Position numbers and translations under genes: made by a program
Assembly: GCA_027575805.1 (NCBI GenBank)
Contig: JANBPU010000303.1
Location: 1 to 18,414, forward strand
Origin: Mycoemilia scoparia
Lineage: Eukaryota > Kickxellomycota > Kickxellomycetes > Kickxellales > Kickxellaceae
Direction of reading: 5' to 3'
DNA length: 18,414 nt
The notes under the pieces: generated by a model
The model's input: the letters and a program-made list of their open reading frames with translations, nothing else
Told to the model about the DNA's origin: nothing
The model's database searches: none
In this document: in pieces, positions 1 through 7,732 of the stretch
Layout of the letters: each line of letters begins with the position of its first letter
Numbering within the stretch: position 1 is the first letter of the stretch

Positions 1-72
1 CCGCTAATCAGTGGTGATTATCACCCTATGATCAGCGGCCACCAAAAGTCACCCTTCATAAATTATGACCCA
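1..72 (+). mobile_element. Miniature inverted-repeat element, right end (copy 1, cut by window edge)
   Basis: The right terminus at about 50-72 (CACCCTTCATAAATTATGAC then CCA, followed by TA at 73-74) matches the right terminus of the copy at 6335-6449 closely. The inner part (TGATTATCACCC ... GGCCACCAAAAGTCACCC) lines up with the inside of the copy at 14633-14747. The left terminus lies outside the window. See the entries at 4382, 6335 and 14633 for the complete family. It is non-coding and lies 3' of the G6PD gene. Confidence 0.6.
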
Positions 73-478
73 TATTCAATTTGTTCAACATAATACACCA
101 TCATTTAACAAAGAACGCAATATCATTCACAAAAGCAGCTTTTACTGTAGCCAGAGAGAACTTGATAGAGCAATGTTTATTAGTCAAGCAAATGTGATAT
201 TTAGATATAAGAGGTATTTGTTTGGTAAGAACATGACAAAATTGGGTAACACAGATAATAGAACGAGTTAGTGTGTTAATGGATAGTTGAGAATCAATCA
301 GTACAAAAGAAGACTACTGTAGTAAAAAAACAAATAATAGCAATCACAGAATAAAATGTGTGCCTCAAAAATAAAAGGACCAGCACATATAACAGCACTA
401 ACAAGCGTAATTAGAAGGTAGTAAAATAAGTGGGAGGAAAAAAGATAGAGTGTGGCTTTTGAATGAGCAAAGTAGAGC

Positions 479-2068
479 TTAGATTTTAGACCTTTTAAGA
501 GGATCGACTAGATGAGGGGTGACAGGACTAACCGGAGAATCCGGAGACCAGTGATAATCAATCTCGGGGACCTTGTATCCGGCCCGAAGCTCAGGGAACT
601 CATCAACGCCTTCAGGGCCACGTGAACCATAGGGGTAAGGCAAGGGCTCGACTTTTCCACTATCAATTTGGTGCAAAAGTGGAGTAACAATGCGCCAAGC
701 CTCTTCAAGCTCGTCAGCGCGGACAAAGTTGGAGTGATCGCCATTAAGGACGTCAAGAATAAGAGTAGAATAGGCATCAGGGATCTTGATGCCTTCGAAA
801 CGAGACCGGTAAGTCAAGTCAAGCTCTGAGATTGTAAGGTTGGTCGAAAGACCGGGTTCCTTGACCAAGGTCTTCATGTAGATGGCTTCTTCGGGACTAA
901 CCTGGACAACCAACTCATTGCGAGCAAGATCAGGGAACATGTCGCCAGACCTTTCCTTGAACTGGATGCGGATAAGCACCTTGGCGTTATCAAGTGCTTT
1001 ACCAGCCTTGATAACCCATGGAACGCCTCTCCAACGATCATTGTCGATTTCAAGCACCATCTCAGCAAAGGTAGGTGTGTTTGAATTCTCAGGTACACCT
1101 GCATCATCCTTGTATCCAGGCTTCGACCCATCAGCCGACTTGGTGTACTGTCCTAGCAATACTTGGTCAAGCCCGATTGGTTTGATCTTTTTCAAAACCT
1201 CAGTCTTCTGGTCACGAATGTCCTCAGACTTCAAAGAGCTAGGCTCTTCCATAGCGACAATACTCAAGACCTGGAGCAAATGGTTTTGAATGACATCTCG
1301 AATAATGCCAACATTATCGAAATATCCACCACGACCTTCTGTTCCAATGGTCTCCTTGAAGACGATCTGGATATTGGCAATGTGTTCCTTGTTCCACACA
1401 GCCTGGTAAAAGACATTCGCAAATCTCAAGGCAAGAATGTTCTTGACCATCTCTTTGCCCAAATAGTGATCAATTCTGTACACCTCATCCTCGCTAAACA
1501 GCTTTCCGATGTCTTCGCTGAGCTGATGACTCGATTCGCTGTCGTTGCCAAATGGCTTCTCAATAACCAGCCGGTTCACATGTTTAGGATCATATGCATT
1601 CTGCTTGATCTGCGAAGCCACACTAACAAATTGGGAAGGTGGCAATGCCAAATAAAACACTCTCTTGTTGCGCTTGTTGATAACTGCATTTTCATAGTCA
1701 CTGTAGATATCTGCAGTCATAACACGCTCCTGCTTAACAATGTTTTCCAGCAGACGACGGAAGTCTTCGCCCTTATCGTACTGGCCCTGAATATAGTCAC
1801 AGATTTTCAAAAACCCAGGGATTTTGGCGCGCTCTTCTGGAGTTTTCCCAATATTGGCAGTTACACGAGCCTCGAAATCCTCGCGGCTCAAGTTGGATCT
1901 GGCATAGCCAAAGATTCTGCTGTGGAGTGGAAGCAGATTGGAGACATAGAGGTGGAATAGGGCCGGGAAGGTCTTCTTTTTAGCAAGATCGCCGGATGCG
2001 CCAAACACCACGATGGTGGTCAGGTCGTCCTTGCGGGCTGCAGTGTCCAAGCTGCAAGCAAATGACAT
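479..2068 (-). CDS. ZWF1: Glucose-6-phosphate 1-dehydrogenase
   Basis: Cytosolic enzyme that oxidises glucose 6-phosphate to 6-phosphogluconolactone with NADP+, the first and controlling step of the oxidative pentose phosphate pathway and a main source of NADPH. The 529-residue product is close to the usual fungal length (about 500) and has no intron. The N-terminal Rossmann nucleotide-binding motif GASGDLAKKK lies at about residues 23-32. The substrate-binding EKPFG is followed by the active-site signature RIDHYLGKE, which holds the catalytic His. Further family blocks are NHLLQV, KAGKAL and, near the C-terminus, YPYGSRGPEG. The ATG at 2068 is the first in frame and puts the Rossmann motif at the expected distance from the N-terminus. 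The tail after YPYGSRGPEG is Pro/Ser-rich and somewhat longer than usual. Its gene-strand upstream region is strongly pyrimidine-rich. Identification is secure; the symbol follows the yeast name. Confidence 0.97.
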   Translation of the reverse strand: MSFACSLDTAARKDDLTTIVVFGASGDLAKKKTFPALFHLYVSNLLPLHSRIFGYARSNLSREDFEARVTANIGKTPEERAKIPGFLKICDYIQGQYDKGEDFRRLLENIVKQERVMTADIYSDYENAVINKRNKRVFYLALPPSQFVSVASQIKQNAYDPKHVNRLVIEKPFGNDSESSHQLSEDIGKLFSEDEVYRIDHYLGKEMVKNILALRFANVFYQAVWNKEHIANIQIVFKETIGTEGRGGYFDNVGIIRDVIQNHLLQVLSIVAMEEPSSLKSEDIRDQKTEVLKKIKPIGLDQVLLGQYTKSADGSKPGYKDDAGVPENSNTPTFAEMVLEIDNDRWRGVPWVIKAGKALDNAKVLIRIQFKERSGDMFPDLARNELVVQVSPEEAIYMKTLVKEPGLSTNLTISELDLTYRSRFEGIKIPDAYSTLILDVLNGDHSNFVRADELEEAWRIVTPLLHQIDSGKVEPLPYPYGSRGPEGVDEFPELRAGYKVPEIDYHWSPDSPVSPVTPHLVDPLKRSKI

Positions 2069-2850
2069 TCTGGGAGTTGTTTATGGCTGCTTGTTGAAGG
2101 AAATGAGAAGGCTTGGGGTTGGTTGATTTGTAATAACACCAAGCTATATAGTATCTACCAGATAAAGATGGATAAAGGCGCCCAAAACACACACACAAAA
2201 ATAGAGGTGTATAGAAGCTGCTAAGGAATAGAAGGAAAACTAAAAGCGGTTCAGGGATATATACGCAAACGGGGGAAATTGAAGAGGCAACCAGTGCAGA
2301 CCTTTTATAGGATTGGCAAAAGGTACAGAGGCCGTGGCTGTGGAGGACAAGGGTTAGGAAAGAATCACAAAATGGTAGTAGTAATTCGGTAGTAGAGCTA
2401 AAGCAATAGAGCAACAGAAAGGTGCTGCTGCAGCAGTAAGCACAAAAAACGTGAGTGAGAGATAAAAGAAGATCGACTCTCTAGAATTGAATACAAAAGG
2501 CTTAGCCTGTAGCTAAGGAAAAGATCTGTTTTTAGAAGACAGCAAAATAGATTTTATCTATAACTGTGAGAGTGAGAGAGCGAGCGAGTGAAAATGAAAA
2601 GTCCAGTGAGTTTATGTTGGAGTGAGAAAATAATGACTGTAAGGGGAAAAGGAGAGAAGCAACAGAGAGAGATTGAAACGATCAAGAAGGATTTGGTGCT
2701 CTTGCTGATGGCGATGCTGACAAAAAGAACCACACAGAACCCAAGTAGTGACATGTTCACCTTTAGTTCATCAACACATCTTTACGCAGCCAGTCATACT
2801 GTAAGAATGATATTATCTTATCAAGTCGTCATTAAGGTGTTTCTTGAACC
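2069..2850 (-). promoter_or_regulatory. Upstream region and probable leader of the G6PD gene
   Basis: No convincing gene. On the G6PD coding strand the stretch is rich in C and T, with runs such as CTCTCACTCTC around 2570-2585, as is common in fungal promoters and leaders. An out-of-frame open stretch on the same strand (1980-2414) is low-complexity in composition, overlaps the G6PD start and matches no family, so I treat it as leader sequence. No clear TATA box or unambiguous 5' UTR intron could be fixed. Confidence 0.35.
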
Positions 2851-4062
2851 ATGATGACGACGTCATAATCGATTAGAGTCTCTGCCCTTATTGTTCTACA
2901 ATAGGTTTTGGCACGCAGTATTACCTGTCGCCCAAACGGACAAATCGTTGTCTTATCAGCAGCATACGCATGCTTTTAGGGTGGGTAATCTGATTCGTCA
3001 ACCCAGGAGTTTAGGTCTGGACTGCAACACTAGCCGACTGATGGATTACCATCCAGCGCGCGTGCGTGTGTGCGTGCGTCCACCTGCCTGTCTATCCTTG
3101 TATTATGTATGTATGTATGTCTCTATGGGAGAGAGACCATACTGTGTGGGACGCAGAAACCACCCCTGCCATTAGGGACTTTTAATATGCTTTCCACAAC
3201 CCTGCGATTGTCTTGATAATAGCTATAGTCGGATATAATTGCATAGATGATATATTGTTTCACACACAAGCCCTGGATATCATCAAAAGTGGTCGCCAGA
3301 ATAATAAACTGCACATCCATACCAATCACATCAATTTCAACCACACTTGCAAGCAAGGATGCACTTGGTGTTCCACCCTCTCCACCCAAAGCCAAATGGC
3401 GAGAAAGAGGGGCTAAATAGCTAAGCGAAGTATAATATTGCCCAATAAACAACTACACAGCCATATCAACAACGGCCATTTCATTCTCAAAACCACCTTG
3501 CATGAATGATTGATGGCTAGATAATAGATCGGAGGCTGATGCAAACTAACGCAAGCATTCGCATATACATAGGATTTAACCAGGCTGTGACTGGCTATTA
3601 TTCCCTAAAGTACAATGATGGTGGTCATTCCGCTCTTTAACTTGTATGCAATATTTGATAGCTTTTTGAATCGTCTATCCTTGCTCCCCTGACACATACA
3701 TATAGTCACACACTTATTTTTGACATCACGTTTACTCGATTGGAATATGTTTTATTCAGTCATTCCCTCTTTCTTCTATCAAACAAGCCCGTTATACAGC
3801 ACCTTCGAAGTTATCAGAACAACAACAACAAAAATCCCCATTTGGTTTGATTTCACTATGTCAAAATGAACTTCCATTTTGTTGTTATTTATTCCAAATT
3901 CGGGTTTTAAAATTGCTCGCATTGCTGATAATACCCGCTCCCACCATCAATGCTACTGCCACTCCTGATAATGCTAGTATATGTATGTATGGCAAATGAG
4001 GTCGTCACTTTCATCCATTCACTCATTAGCCTTATCTGATATCAATCAAGTAATGGCCAAAA
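2851..4062. other. Intergenic stretch with microsatellites, no supported gene
   Basis: About 1.2 kb with only short open frames that have no recognisable domains. It holds a GTGC/GT-rich simple run at about 3057-3080 and a TATG tetranucleotide run at 3104-3120, with a shorter TATG run near 3978. A 109-codon open stretch on the minus strand (3123-3452) is not supported by splice sites, motifs or a clear start context. Confidence 0.5.
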
Positions 4063-4182
4063 TTCACAAGGCTTTGGACAAAATAGGACCCCAGAATTTT
4101 GCATATGGATTGGCTCACGATTGGGCCAAAATATAACAGCCCATTTCTGCCTACTATAGATTTGATCACTAGCGAAATCTTC
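4063..4182 (+). repeat. Dispersed repeat family II, copy 1
   Basis: About 120 bp that aligns along its whole length with 14462-14587. Shared blocks are CACAAGG..TTGGACAAAA, CC.CA.GAATT, ATTGG..CAAAAT, CATTTCTG.CTAC.ATA and TTTGATCACTAG. Estimated by eye at about 70% identity with small indels. In both places a miniature inverted-repeat element follows downstream in the same orientation. No coding potential or terminal inverted repeats seen, so the element type is unknown. Confidence 0.6.
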
Positions 4183-4381
4183 CCTAATAAATGCAAGACT
4201 TAGATTCATAACTATACCTATTTTATATTAAAAAGTTTGGACTGGCTTCCTTTCTTAATCCTCCACCTTCTCTCCTTCCCTTGCCCTCCATCTTTAACAT
4301 AGATAACACATTTTTATGCGTGATTGTGCATGTGTATGTACGTACATAGGCTGGAATTTTATTATCTCAAATACAAGTATA

Positions 4382-4515
4382 CAGGTAGTTATTTTTGAAG
4401 GGCCAAGTACAGGTAGTGCATAGTGATGTATTCATCAATGAAAATATAAGCCAGCCAGTATGCAAGGTGAAGCTGGCCTACTAGTAAAACTTAGCCCTTC
4501 AAAAATAACTACTCA
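4382..4515 (+). mobile_element. Miniature inverted-repeat element (copy 2)
   Basis: A 134-bp non-coding element. Its ends include a perfect 19-bp inverted repeat: GTAGTTATTTTTGAAGGGC at 4385-4403 and its reverse complement at 4494-4512. Both ends are flanked by TA (4380-4381 and 4516-4517). The termini match the copies at 6335 and 14633, but the interior differs (it includes ACTAGTAAAAC), so this copy is a diverged or rearranged subtype. TA flanks and short inverted termini are what Tc1/mariner-mobilised MITEs show; the transposase source is not in the window. Confidence 0.75.
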
Positions 4516-4594
4516 TATAGTTGGCTATTGGAACAATACCTAAAGGTCCAACATTTTTTCCCTAACGTTTGTGAAAATCTGTCAAAATAGTTAC

Positions 4595-4838
4595 TAGTGT
4601 GGAGACAAAATTCTGTACCTAGTCGTCATGCCTATAAAGCCAATTTTTTGCAAGTAGATTGGCAAGTTCTGTTGTGATTCGAGGGTGAGTGAACTAGTTA
4701 AGTTTATTCATAAGGTAGGAAAAGGCTTTGATTATTTATAGTAAAGTCTATATGTGAAGAGGTGCTAACGTTGCTGCTATTCTTTCATGTGTTTGATCAT
4801 AGGCGGCTGATCATGAGCGTGGGATTACCATGTCATGG
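4595..4838 (+). pseudogene. Relic of an EFL1/Ria1-like ribosome-maturation GTPase, N-terminal fragment
   Basis: Translation in pieces gives (F)FASRLA in one frame, then GKFCCDSR after a frameshift, then across an intron AADHERGITM. EFL1 proteins have S-RLAGK..YLDSREDEQERGITM here, and the spacing DSR-four residues-ERGITM is identical. Upstream, weaker traces of the HVDHGK P-loop region can be aligned only with stops and shifts. The intron still looks intact: donor GTGAGT at 4685, branch-like GCTAAC at 4764-4769, acceptor ATAG ending at 4802. Homology stops soon after ERGITM. EFL1 is the GTPase that releases Tif6 from pre-60S subunits. Frameshift, stops and truncation mark this as a dead duplicate, with a working copy expected elsewhere. 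The retained intron argues for DNA-level duplication rather than retroposition. Based on short motif matches only. Confidence 0.5.
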
Positions 4839-5347
4839 AGGGATTAAGGACCTGGCCTTTCGTCCTTGGCCCGGATTTACATCAAGTTCCACAATTTTTT
4901 ATTTTTTAACAAAAAAATATTCAGTACATGATTGATTAGAATTTGTAAAAATGGTCATAGTTGCAAATCCACAATATTTATATCCCTTTTTCAAAATTGT
5001 AAAATAAGTAAGCCAACAGAGCCTCTACACATTTTTTTCAAACGTTTTGAATATTTTACCTTATATTTTTACAACTTGTACACTTGTAAATGGGTACAAT
5101 TTTTACTTTTTTACCAAAAATTATATTTGTTGTAACAGGATTTACGTTCAAAAATTGGACTTGATAGTCTAGTGTGGCAATCCATATCTACAGCCACTAT
5201 AATAACAAAAAATGTTTAGGAAAACATTTACAAAATCCAGAGAGAATTGTAGCTATATTGGTTCAGAAAAAAGGTATAGATAGTACAGCCATTCCCTTCT
5301 AAAAACAGTCATGTTATCCACCTGTTCCACCTGTTCCAACTCATCCA
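4839..5347. other. AT-rich intergenic stretch, no supported gene
   Basis: Very AT-rich with many homopolymer runs. A 67-codon open stretch at 4932-5135 is Phe/Tyr/Lys-rich and typical of random AT-rich sequence. Just before the next gene, TTCTAAAAACAG at about 5298-5309 resembles a 3' splice site, so an upstream non-coding or coding exon is possible. Confidence 0.4.
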
Positions 5348-6076
5348 ATGTCTTCTCCCACACCACCTTCCATGCCAGAGCTCATGCCACAGAGTAGTAC
5401 CCAAGAAGCATATCCAGACATACCAGACTTTGAGTCTTATGTGTATGGTCACAAGGTGAAATCAACTCAAGGAGAATATATCATTTGCTATCTCAAAGCG
5501 CTCCAAAGGGTGTTTGGGGAGTTGATTATTTATGGTTCCCATCCCGATTTAAGTTTGGACCTAAATTATAGGAAAACAAATGATATGAAGAATTTCTCTA
5601 CAGGTCTCAATATGGTTACTGATGGGAAAGACTTGGAGTTCATATTCTCGGCTATTTGTCTATTAGCTAAACATGTTAACAACAATATGATAGCCAGAAT
5701 TGCTACTACCAAGCATCTTTTGAACAGCCTTTCCCAACTTTGCACAGATGAAGGTCTAGAAACTGATCTTTTTGTTCAGTGGCAACTATCATCGGTCAAA
5801 AATGCTGCTGGTGCTTTGGAAAAATGTTTGGAAGATACAAAAGGAACAATTGACAATTTTTTTGAAAGGGTGAGTGATTCAAACGCTGGTTTAAGCCTTT
5901 ATAGGGTAATGGTGAATCGTCTCTATGGTTATTCAATTGAATTTGGATTGGAAAACTATAAATTTACCACATCCCATGCCAACTGTTTGGAGGCAATTGA
6001 GTCCTGTGTTTCAGAGAGAGAAATCAAATGCAACGAGAATATTCGTTATTTGAAAGAACTCCCTTTTTCTTTTTGA
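5348..6076 (+). CDS. Hypothetical protein, 242 residues, family not recognised
   Basis: Single open frame from an ATG at 5348 to TGA at 6076. The first 20 or so residues are Pro/Ser-rich (SSPTPPSMPELMP). The rest is mixed charged and hydrophobic sequence that looks largely alpha-helical, with segments such as FIFSAICLLAKHV and NRLYGYSIEFGLENY. There is no signal peptide, no membrane span long enough to call, and no catalytic or binding motif I know. Length and balanced amino-acid use in a very AT-rich setting argue for a real gene. The frame stays open upstream of the ATG back to a TAA lying next to a splice-acceptor-like CTAAAAACAG, with a Pro/Val-rich reading (PPVPPVP). The true N-terminus may therefore lie in an upstream exon. 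Function unknown. Confidence 0.65.
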   Translation: MSSPTPPSMPELMPQSSTQEAYPDIPDFESYVYGHKVKSTQGEYIICYLKALQRVFGELIIYGSHPDLSLDLNYRKTNDMKNFSTGLNMVTDGKDLEFIFSAICLLAKHVNNNMIARIATTKHLLNSLSQLCTDEGLETDLFVQWQLSSVKNAAGALEKCLEDTKGTIDNFFERVSDSNAGLSLYRVMVNRLYGYSIEFGLENYKFTTSHANCLEAIESCVSEREIKCNENIRYLKELPFSF

Positions 6077-6310
6077 TATCATTTTAAAGCATTCCAGAAG
6101 CCATGCCATTGCGCAAACTAGCTTCTTGATCAAATAAAATAACAGTCAAAAAGATATGTCTGCATTTTGTATGCTACAAACAATTAAAAAGTGACAGATT
6201 TGGTTCATATCCTTGAACTCAATTTTTATAAAAATTAACCAGTCGGGGGTTTTTTTCATCAAAATTCTTATAAATGTTTCTACTGCTCATAGGTATCGTT
6301 ACAATACAAA
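6077..6310. other. 3' flank, no gene seen
   Basis: AT-rich spacer following the hypothetical gene. AATAAAAT-like sequences at about 6134-6142 could serve polyadenylation. Nothing else recognised. Confidence 0.3.
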
Positions 6311-6330
6311 ATCACAAAATAACTACTCAT
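6311..6330 (+). mobile_element. End fragment of a miniature inverted-repeat element
   Basis: CAAAATAACTACTCAT reproduces the right terminus of the copy at 4382-4515 (CAAAAATAACTACTCATA). It directly abuts the left end of the next copy, with TA dinucleotides between them. It is probably the remnant of an older insertion next to which, or into which, copy 3 inserted. Confidence 0.45.
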
Positions 6331-6334
6331 AATA

Positions 6335-6449
6335 TGGGTAATAATTTTTGAAGGGTGAAAGTTCACTAGTAAAACTGGACATCCATTTGGCTGTGATTTC
6401 CCCTATAATTACTTGTCATCAAAATTCACCCTTCATAAATTATTGCCCT
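6335..6449 (+). mobile_element. Miniature inverted-repeat element (copy 3)
   Basis: About 115 bp. The left end GGGTAATAATTTTTGAAGGG (6336-6355) and the right end ending in ATAAATTATTGCCC (6448) form a 22-bp inverted repeat with two mismatches. TA lies at 6333-6334 and at 6450-6451. The inside aligns with copy 4 (ATCCATTTGGCTGTGATTTC versus ACCCATTTGTATGTGATTGC, then CATCAAAAT). Non-coding. Confidence 0.7.
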
Positions 6450-6811
6450 TATGGTTCAATGAGGTTGATTTATGGAAGTTTAAAGGAATTGTGTGTACTA
6501 GTGAAATTCGGTCACATTGTAATTACCCAAATTTAATTGAGAAAATTTCAACTACATAAGCTGTTTTTGTCGAATTTGTTTATTATCCAGCCACAACACT
6601 TTCAAAGATAAACTTGTATCACCTTGTTCCGCAACTCCAATTTCCTGAGTTGACTCTGCATACCAATCAGAATAGCATACAATAGAGCGGTTCATGGGTA
6701 ACTAGGGATGTAACAAAAGCCACCATAAATAAGAGTAATGTGCCAAGAAAAAAGAATCCATTATATATGTGTGAATTATGTTTTGTCTAGTAATAGTAGA
6801 GTTCATTAGTT
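6450..6811. other. Intergenic stretch, no supported gene
   Basis: AT-rich sequence with only short open frames. No RNA gene, repeat or motif recognised. Confidence 0.35.
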
Positions 6812-7018
6812 TCACACTAGATATCTATAAGCAAAGAATAAAACAACCATCACCGCAACAATATTGATATAGTAATGGTAGTGTAAATGGGATTGAAGGC
6901 ATGGAATTTAAACAGATGTAGCCAAGTATAATTCATGGTTTTCTTTAAGTGGCGAGATACTGTTGTCTTGGGATCTTGGCACCTTAGCCACCTTAACGTC
7001 ATCTTGAGCTTGCTCCAT
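6812..7018 (-). other. Possible small tail-anchored protein frame, interrupted by one in-frame stop
   Basis: From an ATG at 7018 the frame encodes 36 residues of soluble, charged sequence (MEQAQDDVKVAKVPRSQDN...) and meets TAA at 6908-6910. In the same frame it then continues for 31 more residues that end in a classic membrane span (INIVAVMVVLFFAYRYLV) and TGA at 6812. Without the TAA this would be a 68-residue C-tail-anchored protein. It could be a gene killed by one nonsense change, a case of stop readthrough, or chance in AT-rich DNA. No intron that removes the stop was found, since no AG lies between the TAA and the membrane-coding part. Family not recognised. Confidence 0.25.
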
Positions 7019-7271
7019 AATTTAACAGCTATGGATACCATCTTGGCAGACTTTTAGTGTCAGATAGGGAGTATGGCTTATTTAACGGTTCAGAATCATC
7101 ACATTTATTTTGTTACCTGGCGCTAGTAATGAAATGAACCCACATCCCAGAAAAGGAATTTGTTCTTGGTGGTTGTCAGCGAGATCTCACTCGCCTGATG
7201 ATGATGACACACAAAGGGCAGACCAAGTAATTTGAGAGGAGAAGGTTAGTTTAGCTATACCAAGCGCATAG

Positions 7272-7279
7272 TATAAAAA
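7272..7279 (+). promoter_or_regulatory. TATA-box-like element of the secreted repeat-protein gene
   Basis: TATAAAAA lies about 115 bp upstream of the ATG at 7391. That fits a transcription start near 7300 and an 80-90-base leader. It is the clearest TATA box in the window and suits a strongly or conditionally expressed secreted-protein gene. Confidence 0.5.
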
Positions 7280-7390
7280 TGTTCGTTATGGCCCTTGTTC
7301 AAATTATCAAGCACACCACCCAGCTTTTCTTTCGTTGTATACACCACCCTTGACGGAAACCGCTAAACTACGAACGAAGATCCTTTCAAA

Positions 7391-7732
7391 ATGAAATTTA
7401 CTGCCGCTATCGCCCTCGCCCTCATTGCTACTGCTGCTTCCGTTGCCGCTCAGGATGGTCCTGCACCACCACCACCACCACCACCACCTGCTCCTCAAGG
7501 ACTTCCTTCTGGAGCTGCCCAGCCACCTGCCCAAGGCGCTCCTCATCGCCGTGATGGTGTTCCACCACCACCATCTGCTTCTCAAGGACTTCCTTCTGGA
7601 GCTGCCCAGCCACCTGCCCAAGGCGCTCCTCATCGCCGTGATGGTGTTCCTTCGCCTAAGGCTACTCCTGGTCAACCTCCTGTTGGAGCTGCCCAGCCAC
7701 CCGCTCAAGGATCTCTTGATGGCAAAGCTTAG
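7391..7732 (+). CDS. Secreted proline-rich repeat protein, probable Kex2-processed peptide precursor
   Basis: 113 residues. Residues 1-20 are a clear signal peptide (MKFTAAIALALIATAASVAA). The remainder is three related units, each starting Asp-Gly. Unit 1 (22-52) has eight consecutive prolines; unit 2 is 55-81; unit 3 (84-113) is diverged. Each contains GAAQPPAQG. Units 1 and 2 end APH followed by Arg-Arg at 53-54 and 82-83, so cleavage after RR would free peptides starting DGVP. A signal peptide plus repeats spaced by dibasic sites is the layout of fungal Kex2-processed repeat proteins, whose products include pheromones, repellents and toxins. Here the role is unknown. Unit 3 has lost the RR and ends DGKA. 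There are no cysteines. An alternative is a short Pro-rich cell-wall or mucin-like protein. A TATA box lies upstream and the gene has no intron. Confidence 0.75.
   Translation: MKFTAAIALALIATAASVAAQDGPAPPPPPPPPAPQGLPSGAAQPPAQGAPHRRDGVPPPPSASQGLPSGAAQPPAQGAPHRRDGVPSPKATPGQPPVGAAQPPAQGSLDGKA
7494..7650 (+). repeat. Tandem 87-bp repeat within the secreted protein gene
   Basis: The stretch starting CTCAAGGACTTCCTTCTGGA at 7494 recurs at 7581 with 70 bp unchanged, a period of 87 bp (29 codons). A third, diverged unit follows to the stop codon. The lack of silent differences between units 1 and 2 points to recent duplication or gene conversion. Confidence 0.9.

Noticed and set aside
1163..1960. 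265-codon open stretch on the plus strand
   Set aside because: Antisense shadow of the G6PD gene; its content follows from the codon use of the real frame.
1980..2414. 144-codon open stretch on the minus strand overlapping the G6PD start
   Set aside because: It overlaps the well-supported G6PD start in another frame, has low-complexity Leu/Ser/Cys/Phe composition from the pyrimidine-rich leader, and shows no domain.
3123..3452. 109-codon open stretch on the minus strand
   Set aside because: No recognisable motif or splice signals, and it partly lies over simple-sequence DNA.
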